Shown here: piece after piece, positions 1 through 8,407 of the stretch
Numbering within the stretch: position 1 is the stretch's first letter
Layout of the letters: each line of letters starts with the position of its first letter
From: Flavobacterium sp. KMS
Lineage (GTDB): Bacteria; Bacteroidota; Bacteroidia; Flavobacteriales; Flavobacteriaceae
Length of the DNA: 64,000 bases
Direction: 5' to 3'
Assembly (NCBI RefSeq): GCF_000813005.1
Contig: NZ_JSYP01000001.1
Span: forward strand, 1-64,000
Made by a program: the position numbers and the translations under genes
The notes under the pieces: generated by a model
What the model was told of the DNA's origin: nothing
Databases searched by the model: none
Seen by the model: the letters and a program-made list of their open reading frames with translations, nothing else

Positions 1-842
1 TCTGTCCAAACAATTTTCTCTACTAACCATGGTCTGTTGATTCTTGTTAGTTTTGATGATGCTTCTTTGTCTAAAACAAAAACCACATTGTTATGCTCTT
101 GCAAAAATGACGCAGGGATTCTATTAGTAACTTCTCCTTCTACAGATTTTTTTACAACGTCTGCTTTTCCTTCTCCCCAAGCTAATAGAATAACTTGTTT
201 AGCTTCCATTATCTTTTTTACTCCAAGTGTAATGGCTGTTCTTGGTGTATTGTTTAATCCAAAAAAGTCTTTACTTGCAGCAACTCTGGTGATATGATCT
301 AATGCTACTAATCTTGTTTTTGAGTTTTGTAAGGAACCTGATTCGTTGAATCCGATATGTCCATTTGCTCCAATCCCAAGAACTTGTAGATCGATTCCGC
401 CCAGAGCTTCTATTTTAGCTTCGTAATCTGCGCAATAATCTGCTATTTCTTCTTTTGTTAAAAGTCCGTCTGGAATATGGTAATTTTCAGGTAAAATATC
501 GACTTGATCCATCAATAATTCTTTCATGAATCGTACGTAGCTATTTACTGAATCTGGCTCCATTGGATAGTATTCGTCCAGGTTAAAAGTGATTACGTTT
601 TTAAAACTTAATCCTTCTTCTTTGTGTAAACGTACTAGCTCAGCATATAATCCTTTTGGGGATGATCCTGTGGCTAATCCTAATACACATGATTCGTTTT
701 TCTCTTGTTTTGACTTGATAAGTGCCGCTATTTGCTGCGCAACTGCTTTGGATGCATCGGTGGAATTCTCAAAAACTACCGTGTCAATATTTTCGAATCG
801 TTTTTCGAAACCTGTCGCCTTATCTATGGAACTTTTTAACAT
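1..842 (-). CDS. nagB: Glucosamine-6-phosphate deaminase, NagB type (partial, 3' end outside window)
   Basis: This gene encodes an amino-sugar-phosphate deaminase/isomerase that turns glucosamine-6-phosphate into fructose-6-phosphate and ammonia in the cytoplasm. About 280 residues are visible, starting at the ATG at 842. The NagB landmarks are present: LATGSSPKGLY near residues 56-66, NLDEYY near 87-92 with the catalytic Asp, and GIGANGHIGFNE near 156-167 with the catalytic His and Glu. The frame runs off the left edge without a stop, and the last visible residues (RINRPWLVEKIVWT) go beyond the usual end of short NagB. This suggests the long Bacteroidota form with an extra C-terminal PIG-L deacetylase-like domain; that extension is inferred, not seen. 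It lies 44 bp after the MFS permease gene and is probably co-transcribed with it. Confidence 0.88.
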   Translation of the reverse strand, partial: MLKSSIDKATGFEKRFENIDTVVFENSTDASKAVAQQIAALIKSKQEKNESCVLGLATGSSPKGLYAELVRLHKEEGLSFKNVITFNLDEYYPMEPDSVNSYVRFMKELLMDQVDILPENYHIPDGLLTKEEIADYCADYEAKIEALGGIDLQVLGIGANGHIGFNESGSLQNSKTRLVALDHITRVAASKDFFGLNNTPRTAITLGVKKIMEAKQVILLAWGEGKADVVKKSVEGEVTNRIPASFLQEHNNVVFVLDKEASSKLTRINRPWLVEKIVWT

Positions 843-886
843 TATTCGCTTCTTTTTATATTTACTTTATTTATTTATCCTGTTTT

Positions 887-2269
887 TTATTTGCGTGACC
901 AACTTCTGTATTTATGTCCTTTGAATGCAAAAAATATAATCATTAAGTAGCATGGCACTAACATTAAATATGCTATCTGATTTCCGCTTTTAGCCGTTTT
1001 AGCAACTCCATTTGCTATATTGGCTGCATTAACACTTTCTGCCCAAGCTCCATAAATTAAAGGAAAGATTGCTCCTCCTATAATACCCATGATTAAAATT
1101 GCGCTTCCTATTTTGGTATATCCTTTTAAATCCTGTAATGCCATTGGCCATATTGCCGGCCAACAAAGTGCATTTGCAAGTCCCATTAATGCTACTAAAA
1201 TAACAACTAATGGTATCGCTGGAATCCCCGAAAACTGAACTGTTATTGCAGGTGATATTACAACTATTAAAATTACTAAAATTAATCCTAAAATTCCAGA
1301 TGCTTTTAATGCAGTAACTTGCGAAAGATATTTAGGTATTAATGTAATCCCTAAAACATATCCTACTACCATTGCTGACATTGTAAATGAGGTTAATTTT
1401 AAATAAAAATTACCGTCTTTACCATATACTCCCAAATGTTTTCCGAATCCTCCAATGGAATCTCCTGCTAAAACTTCGGCTGCCAGATATAGCATTAAAG
1501 TTATTACTCCTAAAACTAATTGTGGATGCTTGAAAGCATTTTTTATTTGCTTAAAAATACTTAAATGTAGTACATCACCTTCTTCATCTAAATCAATTTC
1601 TGGTAATGGTGATAGCTTAACTAAAAGTGCCAAAACCAAAATAACCAATCCCATATAAAGATATGGTGTTTGCAATTGTAATGTGAGCAAATTTAAGGCT
1701 TCTGTTTTAGAAACTTCATCTAAAAGTGCAATTTTATCTGCTGTGTATTCTTGCATATTTGATAACACCAAAGCTGTCAGGGCTAATGGGGCTATAAATC
1801 CTGCAAACTTATTTGCAATTCCTAAAACGCTAATTCTTGCTGCTGCGCTTTCTCTCGGTCCGATAACAACTACATAAGGATTTGCAGCGGTTTGCAAAAT
1901 TGCTAAACCTGTTCCCATGGTAAATAATGCTAATAAAAAGAATACGAAAGTTCTTGTTGCTGCTGCTGGATAAAACATAAAAGCTCCTACTGCAATTACA
2001 ATTAAGCCAAGCGAAATTCCGTTTTTATATCCTACTTTCTCGATAACCCAAGAAGATGGAATTGCCATTACAAAATAGGCAATGTAGAAAGCAAATGTTA
2101 CAAAATAAGCTTGAGAAGCAGTTAACTCACAGGCTAATTCGAAAAAAGGAATTAGCGGCCCGTTAAGCCAGGTAACAAATCCTAAAATAAAAAATAATGC
2201 GGTTAAAATAACCATAGGAATAATGGTACTCCTCTGGTCTATACGTATTGCACTTTCAATCTTTGACAT
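887..2269 (-). CDS. Sugar MFS transporter, FHS (fucose/glucose-galactose) family
   Basis: This 460-residue inner-membrane permease has about twelve hydrophobic segments and resembles the FucP/GluP/NagP group of proton-sugar symporters. Family-like features are the early LGFVTWLNGPLIPFF segment (around residues 29-43) and TAANPYVVVIGP (around 127-138), a conserved stretch of this family. The substrate cannot be read from sequence. The neighbouring deaminase, sugar kinase and nucleotidyltransferase make a hexose or N-acetylhexosamine likely. A TAnnTTTG box on the minus strand at 2391-2398 may give it a promoter separate from the kinase pair upstream. The downstream nagB follows after 44 bp, so the two probably form one transcript. 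Confidence 0.88.
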   Translation of the reverse strand: MSKIESAIRIDQRSTIIPMVILTALFFILGFVTWLNGPLIPFFELACELTASQAYFVTFAFYIAYFVMAIPSSWVIEKVGYKNGISLGLIVIAVGAFMFYPAAATRTFVFFLLALFTMGTGLAILQTAANPYVVVIGPRESAAARISVLGIANKFAGFIAPLALTALVLSNMQEYTADKIALLDEVSKTEALNLLTLQLQTPYLYMGLVILVLALLVKLSPLPEIDLDEEGDVLHLSIFKQIKNAFKHPQLVLGVITLMLYLAAEVLAGDSIGGFGKHLGVYGKDGNFYLKLTSFTMSAMVVGYVLGITLIPKYLSQVTALKASGILGLILVILIVVISPAITVQFSGIPAIPLVVILVALMGLANALCWPAIWPMALQDLKGYTKIGSAILIMGIIGGAIFPLIYGAWAESVNAANIANGVAKTAKSGNQIAYLMLVPCYLMIIFFAFKGHKYRSWSRK

Positions 2270-2390
2270 AGTTATTTTTTGGTTGATGGTTAATAGATTA
2301 GTTATTTTTTTTCAATCTAAAATAGCACCAACACTTTCATAATTTTTGCAAATTAATCACGGGTTGTGCGATTTTTTTGCAATACTACGA

Positions 2391-2398
2391 CAAAAGTA
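2391..2398 (-). promoter_or_regulatory. Candidate -7 box upstream of the MFS permease
   Basis: Read on the minus strand this is TACTTTTG, a full match to the Bacteroidota consensus TAnnTTTG. It lies about 120 bp before the permease start at 2269. No strong -33 TTG is seen at the usual distance, and no copy of the 14-bp operator is present. The permease-nagB pair may therefore not depend on the LacI-type regulator directly. Confidence 0.45.
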
Positions 2399-2451
2399 GC
2401 TCAATAAGTTCTTCTTATTCCTAAATTAGATATGAAATTTTTGTTAATTTT

Positions 2452-3327
2452 TTATGATTCCCAGTTTAGTTCTGGGTAGTTTTTTTTAAGATATTCTTTT
2501 ACTTCTGCAATATCTTCTTTGGCAGTTAAATCTGGAACATGTTCCGAAAAAGGGATTCCTAAAGCTGCATTTGGGTTGTCTTTTATTGTATTTAAAAGCA
2601 CTGTAGGCAATTCTTTTTCGTCTCTTTCTGGATTAACCGGACAATTTTTTAAATAAGGATACAGCATTGCTCCATCAAATTTAAAAGCATTCATACTTAC
2701 TCTTAATTTCCCTTCGGAATCTTTGTAATTTTCTAAATCGTCTGCGGTTGGTTTTTCCAGAATATCCAATAAGTGATTATTTTTATCTAGTTTGGCTATT
2801 GCAAAACGAGAAATTCTTTCGGATGGAAAATCCAATGCGTCACGGTCGTAGCCAATAAAAGCATTTGGGCTGTTAGTTTCTCTTAGCGCCAGCAAAGCTG
2901 CTGTAGAATATAAATTATCACTATTGCAAGCTGAGTAACTTTGGGTGTTCATCTCTGGATATTGTTCTACTGCCTGAAATAACGCATCGGCTGTGCCAAA
3001 TGGTTTTACTCTGCCTTCGGGAATATACTGTACAGCAAATGAAATATTTAATCCATGAAAATCATTGTTTTTATCTTGATTTCCGTAGAATTCTTTAAAC
3101 AAATCTCCTTGCTCTCCTATAATGATGATGATATTTTTATATCCTGCTTTTTTTGCATTTAGCAAAAGATAATCTAACAAAGGTCTTCCATTAGGACCAA
3201 CTCCTATTAATCCTTTACTTCTTTCATTCGCCTGAGCGATTTCTTCTTCGGTTAAATTATTTAATACAACTTCTTTTTTCATTCGAGAAGATGCACCGCC
3301 TGCTAAAATAATTAAATTGTCATGCAT
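2452..3327 (-). CDS. Sugar-phosphate nucleotidyltransferase (NTP_transferase family)
   Basis: This 291-residue cytoplasmic enzyme is predicted to join a sugar-1-phosphate to a nucleotide, giving an NDP-sugar and pyrophosphate. The N-terminal nucleotide-binding loop LAGGASSRMKK (residues 8-18) is typical, although a stretch of about 25 residues separates it from the usual downstream Lys. NSDNLYS near residue 157 stands where the metal-binding Asp of the family is found. It starts 27 bp after the GHMP kinase stop, so the two are almost certainly co-transcribed. That pairing suggests sugar to sugar-1-phosphate to NDP-sugar. Neither the base nor the sugar specificity can be decided from sequence. 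Confidence 0.8.
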   Translation of the reverse strand: MHDNLIILAGGASSRMKKEVVLNNLTEEEIAQANERSKGLIGVGPNGRPLLDYLLLNAKKAGYKNIIIIIGEQGDLFKEFYGNQDKNNDFHGLNISFAVQYIPEGRVKPFGTADALFQAVEQYPEMNTQSYSACNSDNLYSTAALLALRETNSPNAFIGYDRDALDFPSERISRFAIAKLDKNNHLLDILEKPTADDLENYKDSEGKLRVSMNAFKFDGAMLYPYLKNCPVNPERDEKELPTVLLNTIKDNPNAALGIPFSEHVPDLTAKEDIAEVKEYLKKNYPELNWES

Positions 3328-3354
3328 AATTTGTTCTTTAAAATTTTAAAATTA

Positions 3355-4431
3355 TTATATTACTCTTGCTCCCGGATCAACGGTTACAGTATATGCTTCT
3401 TTTGCTCCTGCTGCTAATATTGCAGCTACAACCGCATCTTCTTTTTTAGGATCTGCAATTACAACAATGCTTCCGCCTCCGCCTGAACCAACAATCTTGG
3501 CACCATAAGCTCCAGCACGTAAGGCTGCATTAATCATATCGTCGATTTTTGGTACTGTTATTTTTAATAAATCCCTCAAAACAGCATGGTGCATGTTCAT
3601 TAATTCACCAATTCTAACCAAATCAAGTGTTGGTTTATCAAATTCTTTTAAAGCTTCTTTTGTATATTGATAGTTCTTTATAGCTGCTTCAAAAAACGGA
3701 ATCAATCTGTCTGGCAAATAATTACGATATTTATCTATATCTTCTAATTCGGTTTTATGTAAATCAAAATCTTTAAAATTTTGCTTTATAATATCGATAG
3801 CCAATAATGCATTGCCTTTTAATTCTCCTATCAACCCAATTGTTTCTTTTGGAACTCCCGAAACACCTGTAATTAATCCTTTTAATTGTGTGCCAATTAT
3901 ATTGTACGAGAACGGAACGCTTGTATTAATATGAACAATATTCCCTACTCCTATACTAAAATGATCCATCATTCCGCCTGGTTCTCCATGTTCCAAAACT
4001 TCTGAAGCATACCCCATTTGCGCAATAAACTCTGGAGTAACTTCGCAATCAACTCCATAAGCTGTAATTAAAAAGTTAATCCATGCCATTAATAATGCCG
4101 ATGAACTTGACGTTCCTGAATTAATCGGAATATCTCCTTTTACAGTAATATCATATCCAACTGTAGGGATACAACCGTATCTTCTTAAAACTCTCAGCGA
4201 AGAAGCGAAATAATCACGTGGTTCTAATTCTTCAAAAGTTGCATTGATATCAATGACTCTAACTTCATTAATATCCTCCATGTTTAGTTTAAAAATAGAA
4301 GTCTCATTTTCTACTGCTGTTAATTGTATATTTCTATTTATTGCACAAGCTATAACAGGTAATCCTAAATAATCCTGATGATCTCCAAAAAGGCACGTTC
4401 GTCCTGGTGCCAATGATATAATTTTCTTCAC
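3355..4431 (-). CDS. GHMP-family sugar kinase, galactokinase-like
   Basis: This 358-residue cytoplasmic kinase belongs to the GHMP superfamily. The N-terminal GDHQDYLG (residues 16-23) resembles the galactokinase signature GEHTDYNG, which contacts the sugar. The ATP loop PINSGTSSSSA (102-112) is the classic GHMP motif, and the C-terminal GAKIVGSGGGGS (about residue 313 on) is GHMP motif 3. It probably phosphorylates the anomeric carbon of a hexose or N-acetylhexosamine, and the adjacent nucleotidyltransferase would use the product. It is the first gene of a leftward pair whose promoter at 4518-4525 carries two upstream operator copies (4565-4601). The substrate is unknown; GalNAc is an attractive guess because of the GH109 gene in the same regulon. 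Confidence 0.82.
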   Translation of the reverse strand: MKKIISLAPGRTCLFGDHQDYLGLPVIACAINRNIQLTAVENETSIFKLNMEDINEVRVIDINATFEELEPRDYFASSLRVLRRYGCIPTVGYDITVKGDIPINSGTSSSSALLMAWINFLITAYGVDCEVTPEFIAQMGYASEVLEHGEPGGMMDHFSIGVGNIVHINTSVPFSYNIIGTQLKGLITGVSGVPKETIGLIGELKGNALLAIDIIKQNFKDFDLHKTELEDIDKYRNYLPDRLIPFFEAAIKNYQYTKEALKEFDKPTLDLVRIGELMNMHHAVLRDLLKITVPKIDDMINAALRAGAYGAKIVGSGGGGSIVVIADPKKEDAVVAAILAAGAKEAYTVTVDPGARVI

Positions 4432-4517
4432 TTTTAAAATATATTAAAATACTGCAATACTGGTAATTACACTATTATTAGTTTATAAAATAGGCTTTTA
4501 TTTTAGTTTTAACTTTA

Positions 4518-4525
4518 CGAAACTA
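4518..4525 (-). promoter_or_regulatory. -7 promoter box of the kinase/nucleotidyltransferase pair
   Basis: On the minus strand this reads TAGTTTCG, one base away from TAnnTTTG. The same TAGTTTCG stands at 6632-6639 and 8461-8468, in each case 46.5 bp from the centre of a TGTG..CG..CACA palindrome. The -33 region has only TTAG, so this looks like a weak promoter that needs an activator. The predicted leader is about 80 nt. Confidence 0.65.
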
Positions 4526-4564
4526 GATATTAAATTTTAATTAACCTAAGAAAAAAACAAAAAA

Positions 4565-4578
4565 TGTGCTCGAACACA
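4565..4578. promoter_or_regulatory. Operator, promoter-proximal copy (kinase promoter)
   Basis: The palindrome TGTGCTCGAACACA has a central CG, as is typical of LacI-family operators. Its centre is 46.5 bp upstream of the TA of the -7 box of the leftward kinase promoter. An identical 14-mer lies at 6579-6592. Confidence 0.72.
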
Positions 4579-4587
4579 CTTAAATAA

Positions 4588-4601
4588 TGTTATCGAGCAC
4601 A
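4588..4601. promoter_or_regulatory. Operator, distal copy (kinase promoter)
   Basis: TGTTATCGAGCACA is a degenerate copy of the same palindrome. Its centre is 23 bp from the proximal copy, the same centre-to-centre distance as in the susC pair at 8385-8421. Confidence 0.6.
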
Positions 4602-4819
4602 CTTATATAGATGCCTGAAAATGTTGATAAAAATCTTCTTGAAATTTATTAAGATTTTTATGTTAATTGAAATTAAGAATACCTAATTTTATATTTTTGT
4701 TTTACATTCCGTTTTTTCAGTAAATTAACCATTTATTACACAACCAAATACTTCATTACAAATAAAAAAGCCATTTACTTTATAAATATCTCCTAAAAAG
4801 AATAAATACAAAGTTTTTA

Positions 4820-4827
4820 TATATTTG
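4820..4827 (+). promoter_or_regulatory. -7 box immediately before the lacI-type start codon
   Basis: TATATTTG is a full TAnnTTTG match and ends only 7 nt before the ATG at 4835. If it is used, the mRNA would have almost no 5' leader. No clear -33 TTG is present. Confidence 0.45.
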
Positions 4828-4834
4828 CCTCCTT

Positions 4835-5875
4835 ATGAATAAAAAATATACGATTAAAGATATTGCTAAATTAGCAGGTGTTTCGAAAGGTACTGTTGAC
4901 AGGGTTTTGCATAAAAGAGGAAAAGTTTCTCCGCTGGCTCTAGAGAAAGTAAACGAAGTTTTAAATGTAATTGATTACGAACCCAATCTTATTGCTCGAA
5001 ATTTAAAGAACAATAAGATATATCATATCTGTATTTTATTACCCGATCCTCAAATCGACCCTTATTGGCTTCCTTGCATTCAAGGAATTAAAGATGCTAT
5101 TCAGGAATTTAAAGCATACAATATACGTGTTGAAACATTTTACTTTAATCCCGAAAAAACAAAATCGTTTACAAACACAAACGAAACGATTATAGAGAAA
5201 TCGCCAGATGCAGTTTTGCTAGCTCCTTTATTTCATAAGGAAACATTAGATGCTATAAAAAAATACGATTCTTTAAATATTATTGTAAATACATTTAATA
5301 ATCAGGTAGAATCTACTTTAATCAAAAATTTTGTAGGGCAAGATTTGTTTAGAAGTGGTCGTGTAGCAGCCAAATTATTAAATACAATTATAGATAAAGG
5401 CCAAATTGCAATTATACACATTGATGAAACTTACAAGAATGCAATTCACATGCAGGAAAAAGAAAGAGGTTTTAGAAATTATTTTAGCGAAAAAGAAAAC
5501 CTTAATTATAAGATTACAACATTAAAACTAAAAAGCCCGAATGTTGAAGTCACTCTAAAAAACTTCATCAATGAAAATCCAGATTTATCTGGTGTTTTTA
5601 TTACTACATCCAGAGCATATCAAATAGCCAAGACAATTAACGAGGTTAAGGATAGAAAAATTCGAATTATTGGTTATGACTTAATCGATGAGAATGTAAA
5701 TAATCTAAATCTTGGCGTAATTGATTTTTTAATTCATCAAAACCAAAAAAGACAAGCATATCTTGGCATAACATATCTTGTAGAGCATTTCCTTTTTCAT
5801 AAAGAAACACCTGCTGTTACGCTCTTACCTATTGATATTATTAACTCCGAAAATGCCGATTTTTATCTGGAATAA
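4835..5875 (+). CDS. LacI-family transcriptional regulator
   Basis: This 346-residue DNA-binding regulator starts with a LacI helix-turn-helix: YTIKDIAKLAGVSKGTVDRV spans residues 5-24 and the hinge region ends near NLIARNLK. A periplasmic-binding-protein-like effector domain follows from about residue 62 (IYHICILLPDPQIDPYW). The KGTVDRVLHKRGKVS variant of the recognition helix is common in Bacteroidota LacI proteins. Its neighbours on both sides carry the TGTGCTCGAACACA palindrome, so it is the natural candidate to bind it. The palindromes lie well upstream of promoter boxes, which fits activation better than repression. It ends 1 bp before the convergent CBM9-like gene. The effector is probably a sugar or sugar derivative from the locus. 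Confidence 0.9.
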   Translation: MNKKYTIKDIAKLAGVSKGTVDRVLHKRGKVSPLALEKVNEVLNVIDYEPNLIARNLKNNKIYHICILLPDPQIDPYWLPCIQGIKDAIQEFKAYNIRVETFYFNPEKTKSFTNTNETIIEKSPDAVLLAPLFHKETLDAIKKYDSLNIIVNTFNNQVESTLIKNFVGQDLFRSGRVAAKLLNTIIDKGQIAIIHIDETYKNAIHMQEKERGFRNYFSEKENLNYKITTLKLKSPNVEVTLKNFINENPDLSGVFITTSRAYQIAKTINEVKDRKIRIIGYDLIDENVNNLNLGVIDFLIHQNQKRQAYLGITYLVEHFLFHKETPAVTLLPIDIINSENADFYLE

Positions 5876-5876
5876 T

Positions 5877-6539
5877 CTAGTTTTTCAAGGTTAAAATTCC
5901 AAATGATGATGCAATATGAAAATTAGGCGTTTCGGTAACAGGATCCACCCAAGTTATCCAAGTGGGTTCATAATCGGAATCATTGGTTTTAGAATACTTG
6001 GCTCTAAAAATTCCAGTTTCGATTTGATTGTTCTTTATTAAATTAAGCTTCTTTAAGGATGCAATACGTATTGCGCCTTCTACAACAAAAGAATCCTTAT
6101 TTACAGATGATTTAACTAATAAATCATCTTTTGGCCAAGACCAGTCAAAATTAAGATTCTTATCAGGATACGCTATAAAATCCATTACTCTGGCTGCGGT
6201 ATCAATCTCCATACAATAATACGGATTAAGCGAACTGTCTGGTCTAAAAAAGAGCTCTACCCTATCGGAATTATTGATACTATCAATACTATCGTCTTTC
6301 TCTACTATATGAATTTCAGAATCATAAACGGTAAAACAAAAAAACAATTGCTCAGCATCCCATAAGGCTTTAAACTCGATTCGGGAAACCGCTTTAGAAT
6401 CCCAAGGCGAACAAAAATCATCCAGGATAATTGCTGTTTTCCATAAATCAGAATCGCCTTTTCCGGATACAATTAATTGGTTTGCAGCTATTGACTTTAC
6501 TTCGTAATTCTTAATTCCCTGATTCATATTATTCTTCAA
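5877..6539 (-). CDS. CBM9-like carbohydrate-binding protein without signal peptide
   Basis: This 220-residue protein resembles the family 9 carbohydrate-binding/DOMON-like beta-sandwich. Fitting patterns are an early DLWKTA followed by DDFCSPWD, then ALWDAEQLFFCFTVYDSEI, then DRVELFFRPD and YYCMEIDTAARVMDF. No hydrophobic signal sequence is visible at the N-terminus (MKNNMNQGIKNYEV), and no upstream in-frame extension adds one, so it may be cytoplasmic. It converges with the LacI regulator, with a 1-bp gap between them. Its upstream region is shared with the metallophosphatase promoter, but no promoter box was found at the correct distance on this strand. The ligand is unknown. Confidence 0.62.
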   Translation of the reverse strand: MKNNMNQGIKNYEVKSIAANQLIVSGKGDSDLWKTAIILDDFCSPWDSKAVSRIEFKALWDAEQLFFCFTVYDSEIHIVEKDDSIDSINNSDRVELFFRPDSSLNPYYCMEIDTAARVMDFIAYPDKNLNFDWSWPKDDLLVKSSVNKDSFVVEGAIRIASLKKLNLIKNNQIETGIFRAKYSKTNDSDYEPTWITWVDPVTETPNFHIASSFGILTLKN

Positions 6540-6578
6540 TTATCTTTTTGACATAATATTACAACAACACAAATATAA

Positions 6579-6592
6579 TGTGCTCGAACACA
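6579..6592. promoter_or_regulatory. Operator upstream of the metallophosphatase
   Basis: TGTGCTCGAACACA is identical to the copy at 4565-4578. Its centre is 46.5 bp upstream of the TA of the TAGTTTCG box at 6632. No clear second copy was seen 23 bp further upstream, unlike the other two promoters. Confidence 0.72.
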
Positions 6593-6608
6593 TTTTACAA
6601 TACTTTTC

Positions 6609-6639
6609 TTTGTTTAATAAAATATAATCTATAGTTTCG
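6609..6639 (+). promoter_or_regulatory. Promoter of the metallophosphatase gene
   Basis: TTTG at 6609-6612 and TAGTTTCG at 6632-6639 are separated by 19 bp, which fits the Bacteroidota -33/-7 arrangement. The start codon follows about 60 bp later. The stretch TTTAATAAAA just after the -33 box also occurs in the susC promoter. Confidence 0.65.
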
Positions 6640-6699
6640 TTCCTATTAACCTCAAAAGAACAACCTTTTTAACTATAAATAACCAAATTTTTATCTTTT

Positions 6700-7923
6700 A
6701 TGAAAGAAGAAAAAAACTCCCGTCGCTCATTCTTAACTAAGACTATTGCAGGTATTTCGGGAACAGTTATAGCAACAGGCTTACCATTATCAGCATTAGC
6801 ATCAAACACAAATATCGAAGTATTAGACGTTAAACATGATTTTTTAACAAAGCCCTATTTGCAAGCTCCCACAAATGATGGCATTACAATAATGTGGCTC
6901 ACTAACCAACTTTGCTTAAATTGGGTAGAATATGGCGAAACCGAAAAATTAGGGATCAAAGTCCAGCAATGTGCTCATGGTATGATGAATATTAATTCTA
7001 AAATCAATACTGTAACACTCACAAATCTTAAATCAGATACGACCTATTACTATAAAGTTTTCTCCAAACAAATTTTAGATTTTCAACCATATAAAATCAC
7101 TTTTGGAGATATTATAAATAGCGAAACATATCATTTTAAAACACTCAATCCAAAAGCAAAAGAAGTAAGCTGGCTCGTTTTAAACGACATACACGACCGC
7201 CCGAAATCTTTTGGAGAACTCATACAACTTAACCAAAATAAACCTTACGATTTTGTTTTCCTTAACGGAGATATGTTTGACTATCAAACGGATGAAAACC
7301 AAATCATCAATCATTTACTTAATCCTTGTAGCATATTTTCAACTGAGAAACCATTTATGCTTGTAAGAGGAAATCATGAAACCAGAGGTAAATACTCAAG
7401 AAATCTATTAGATTATTACTACAACTACGATAAGAAAGAGTATTATACTTTTAAAATGGGTCCCGTTTTTACAATTGTTTTAGATACTGGCGAAGATAAA
7501 AAAGACTCACATCCTGTATATGGCGGAACTGTAAATTATGATTCTTATCGAGAAGAACAAGCAGTTTGGCTAGAGAAACAAATGAAGTCTAAAGCTTTTA
7601 AGAATGCTCCGTTTAGAGTAGTAATGATGCACATTCCGCATTATCATTCCGATGAAGAACACGGAACAACCGAATGTCGCAGGTTATTTGGTCCTTTATT
7701 CGAAAAATATAGAATTGATTTGTTTGTTGCAGGACACACACACGAATACGGAATGTTCGAACCAAATAAAGATCACTCCTATCATTTTGTTATTGGCGGC
7801 GGACCAGAAACTGGAATTAGAACTTTAATACGAATTGAAGCCAATCCTAAAGTTTTAAATTTGCAAATGCTTAATGATTCTGGTAAAGAAATTGGCTTGT
7901 TTCAACTTAATAGCAAAAGGTAA
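6700..7923 (+). CDS. Tat-exported metallophosphoesterase (purple-acid-phosphatase-like)
   Basis: This 407-residue protein starts with a twin-arginine signal (SRRSFLTK, residues 7-14) followed by a hydrophobic stretch and an ALASN cleavage region, so it is exported folded. An N-terminal FN3-like domain (about residues 50-150) precedes a calcineurin-like phosphoesterase domain. The metal-ligand motifs are in order: NDIHD (162-166), NGDMFD (189-194), RGNHE (223-227), HIPHYH (311-316) and GHTHEY (345-350). It would hydrolyse phosphate mono- or diesters in the periplasm. Its own operator and promoter place it in the glycan regulon, so it may remove phosphate from a glycan or from a sugar-phosphate product. 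The substrate is not known. Confidence 0.85.
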   Translation: MKEEKNSRRSFLTKTIAGISGTVIATGLPLSALASNTNIEVLDVKHDFLTKPYLQAPTNDGITIMWLTNQLCLNWVEYGETEKLGIKVQQCAHGMMNINSKINTVTLTNLKSDTTYYYKVFSKQILDFQPYKITFGDIINSETYHFKTLNPKAKEVSWLVLNDIHDRPKSFGELIQLNQNKPYDFVFLNGDMFDYQTDENQIINHLLNPCSIFSTEKPFMLVRGNHETRGKYSRNLLDYYYNYDKKEYYTFKMGPVFTIVLDTGEDKKDSHPVYGGTVNYDSYREEQAVWLEKQMKSKAFKNAPFRVVMMHIPHYHSDEEHGTTECRRLFGPLFEKYRIDLFVAGHTHEYGMFEPNKDHSYHFVIGGGPETGIRTLIRIEANPKVLNLQMLNDSGKEIGLFQLNSKR

Positions 7924-8063
7924 TTTTTTAAGGTTTAAACTTTTTTAATATTCCGTTTGTATTCGATATTTCGATTACTATTTAAACTGAAATTACAGCC
8001 TGGTTTCTTTTCATTCCAAATTCACATTTTTTAACAAAAATTAACTTAAATACACACAATAAA

Positions 8064-8097
8064 AATCCTTCAAATGATTGCGGTCATCTGAAGGATT
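8064..8097. terminator. Hairpin downstream of the metallophosphatase gene
   Basis: A 14-bp stem (AATCCTTCAAATGA pairing with TCATCTGAAGGATT, one mismatch) has a 6-nt loop. An A-run precedes it and only a short T-run follows on the plus strand, so it is a moderate terminator candidate, 140 bp after the stop. Confidence 0.5.
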
Positions 8098-8384
8098 TCC
8101 TGTTATCTCCATTAAGCTAAAAAGACACACTAAATCTTAAGTTTATAATACCGTTATTGATACTATATTATCGCCTTTGTTAACACAATATTTCAGGAAT
8201 ATTTAATATTCAACTGTACCCTTATATAAGAATTTGATACTTTTTTTATCAATCCTCTTTCTTTATTTCATCTTCTTATGGTAATTACCATCAAAACACT
8301 AGTTTTTAAATAATCAAGAAGCTTCATATTTTTTAATAAGAAACTAGAATTTTATTACTAAAAAAACATTTTCCATAAAAAAAA

Positions 8385-8400
8385 TGTGCTCGAGAACACA
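8385..8400. promoter_or_regulatory. Operator, distal copy (susC promoter)
   Basis: TGTGCTCGAGAACACA is the operator with a 2-bp longer right half. The centre of its left half is 23 bp upstream of that of the next copy, the same distance as in the pair at 4565-4601. Confidence 0.62.
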
Positions 8401-8407
8401 AATATTG

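Noticed and set aside
37..297. Rightward 86-codon frame at the left edge
   Set aside because: It lies antisense to the nagB gene, whose frame shows clear family motifs.
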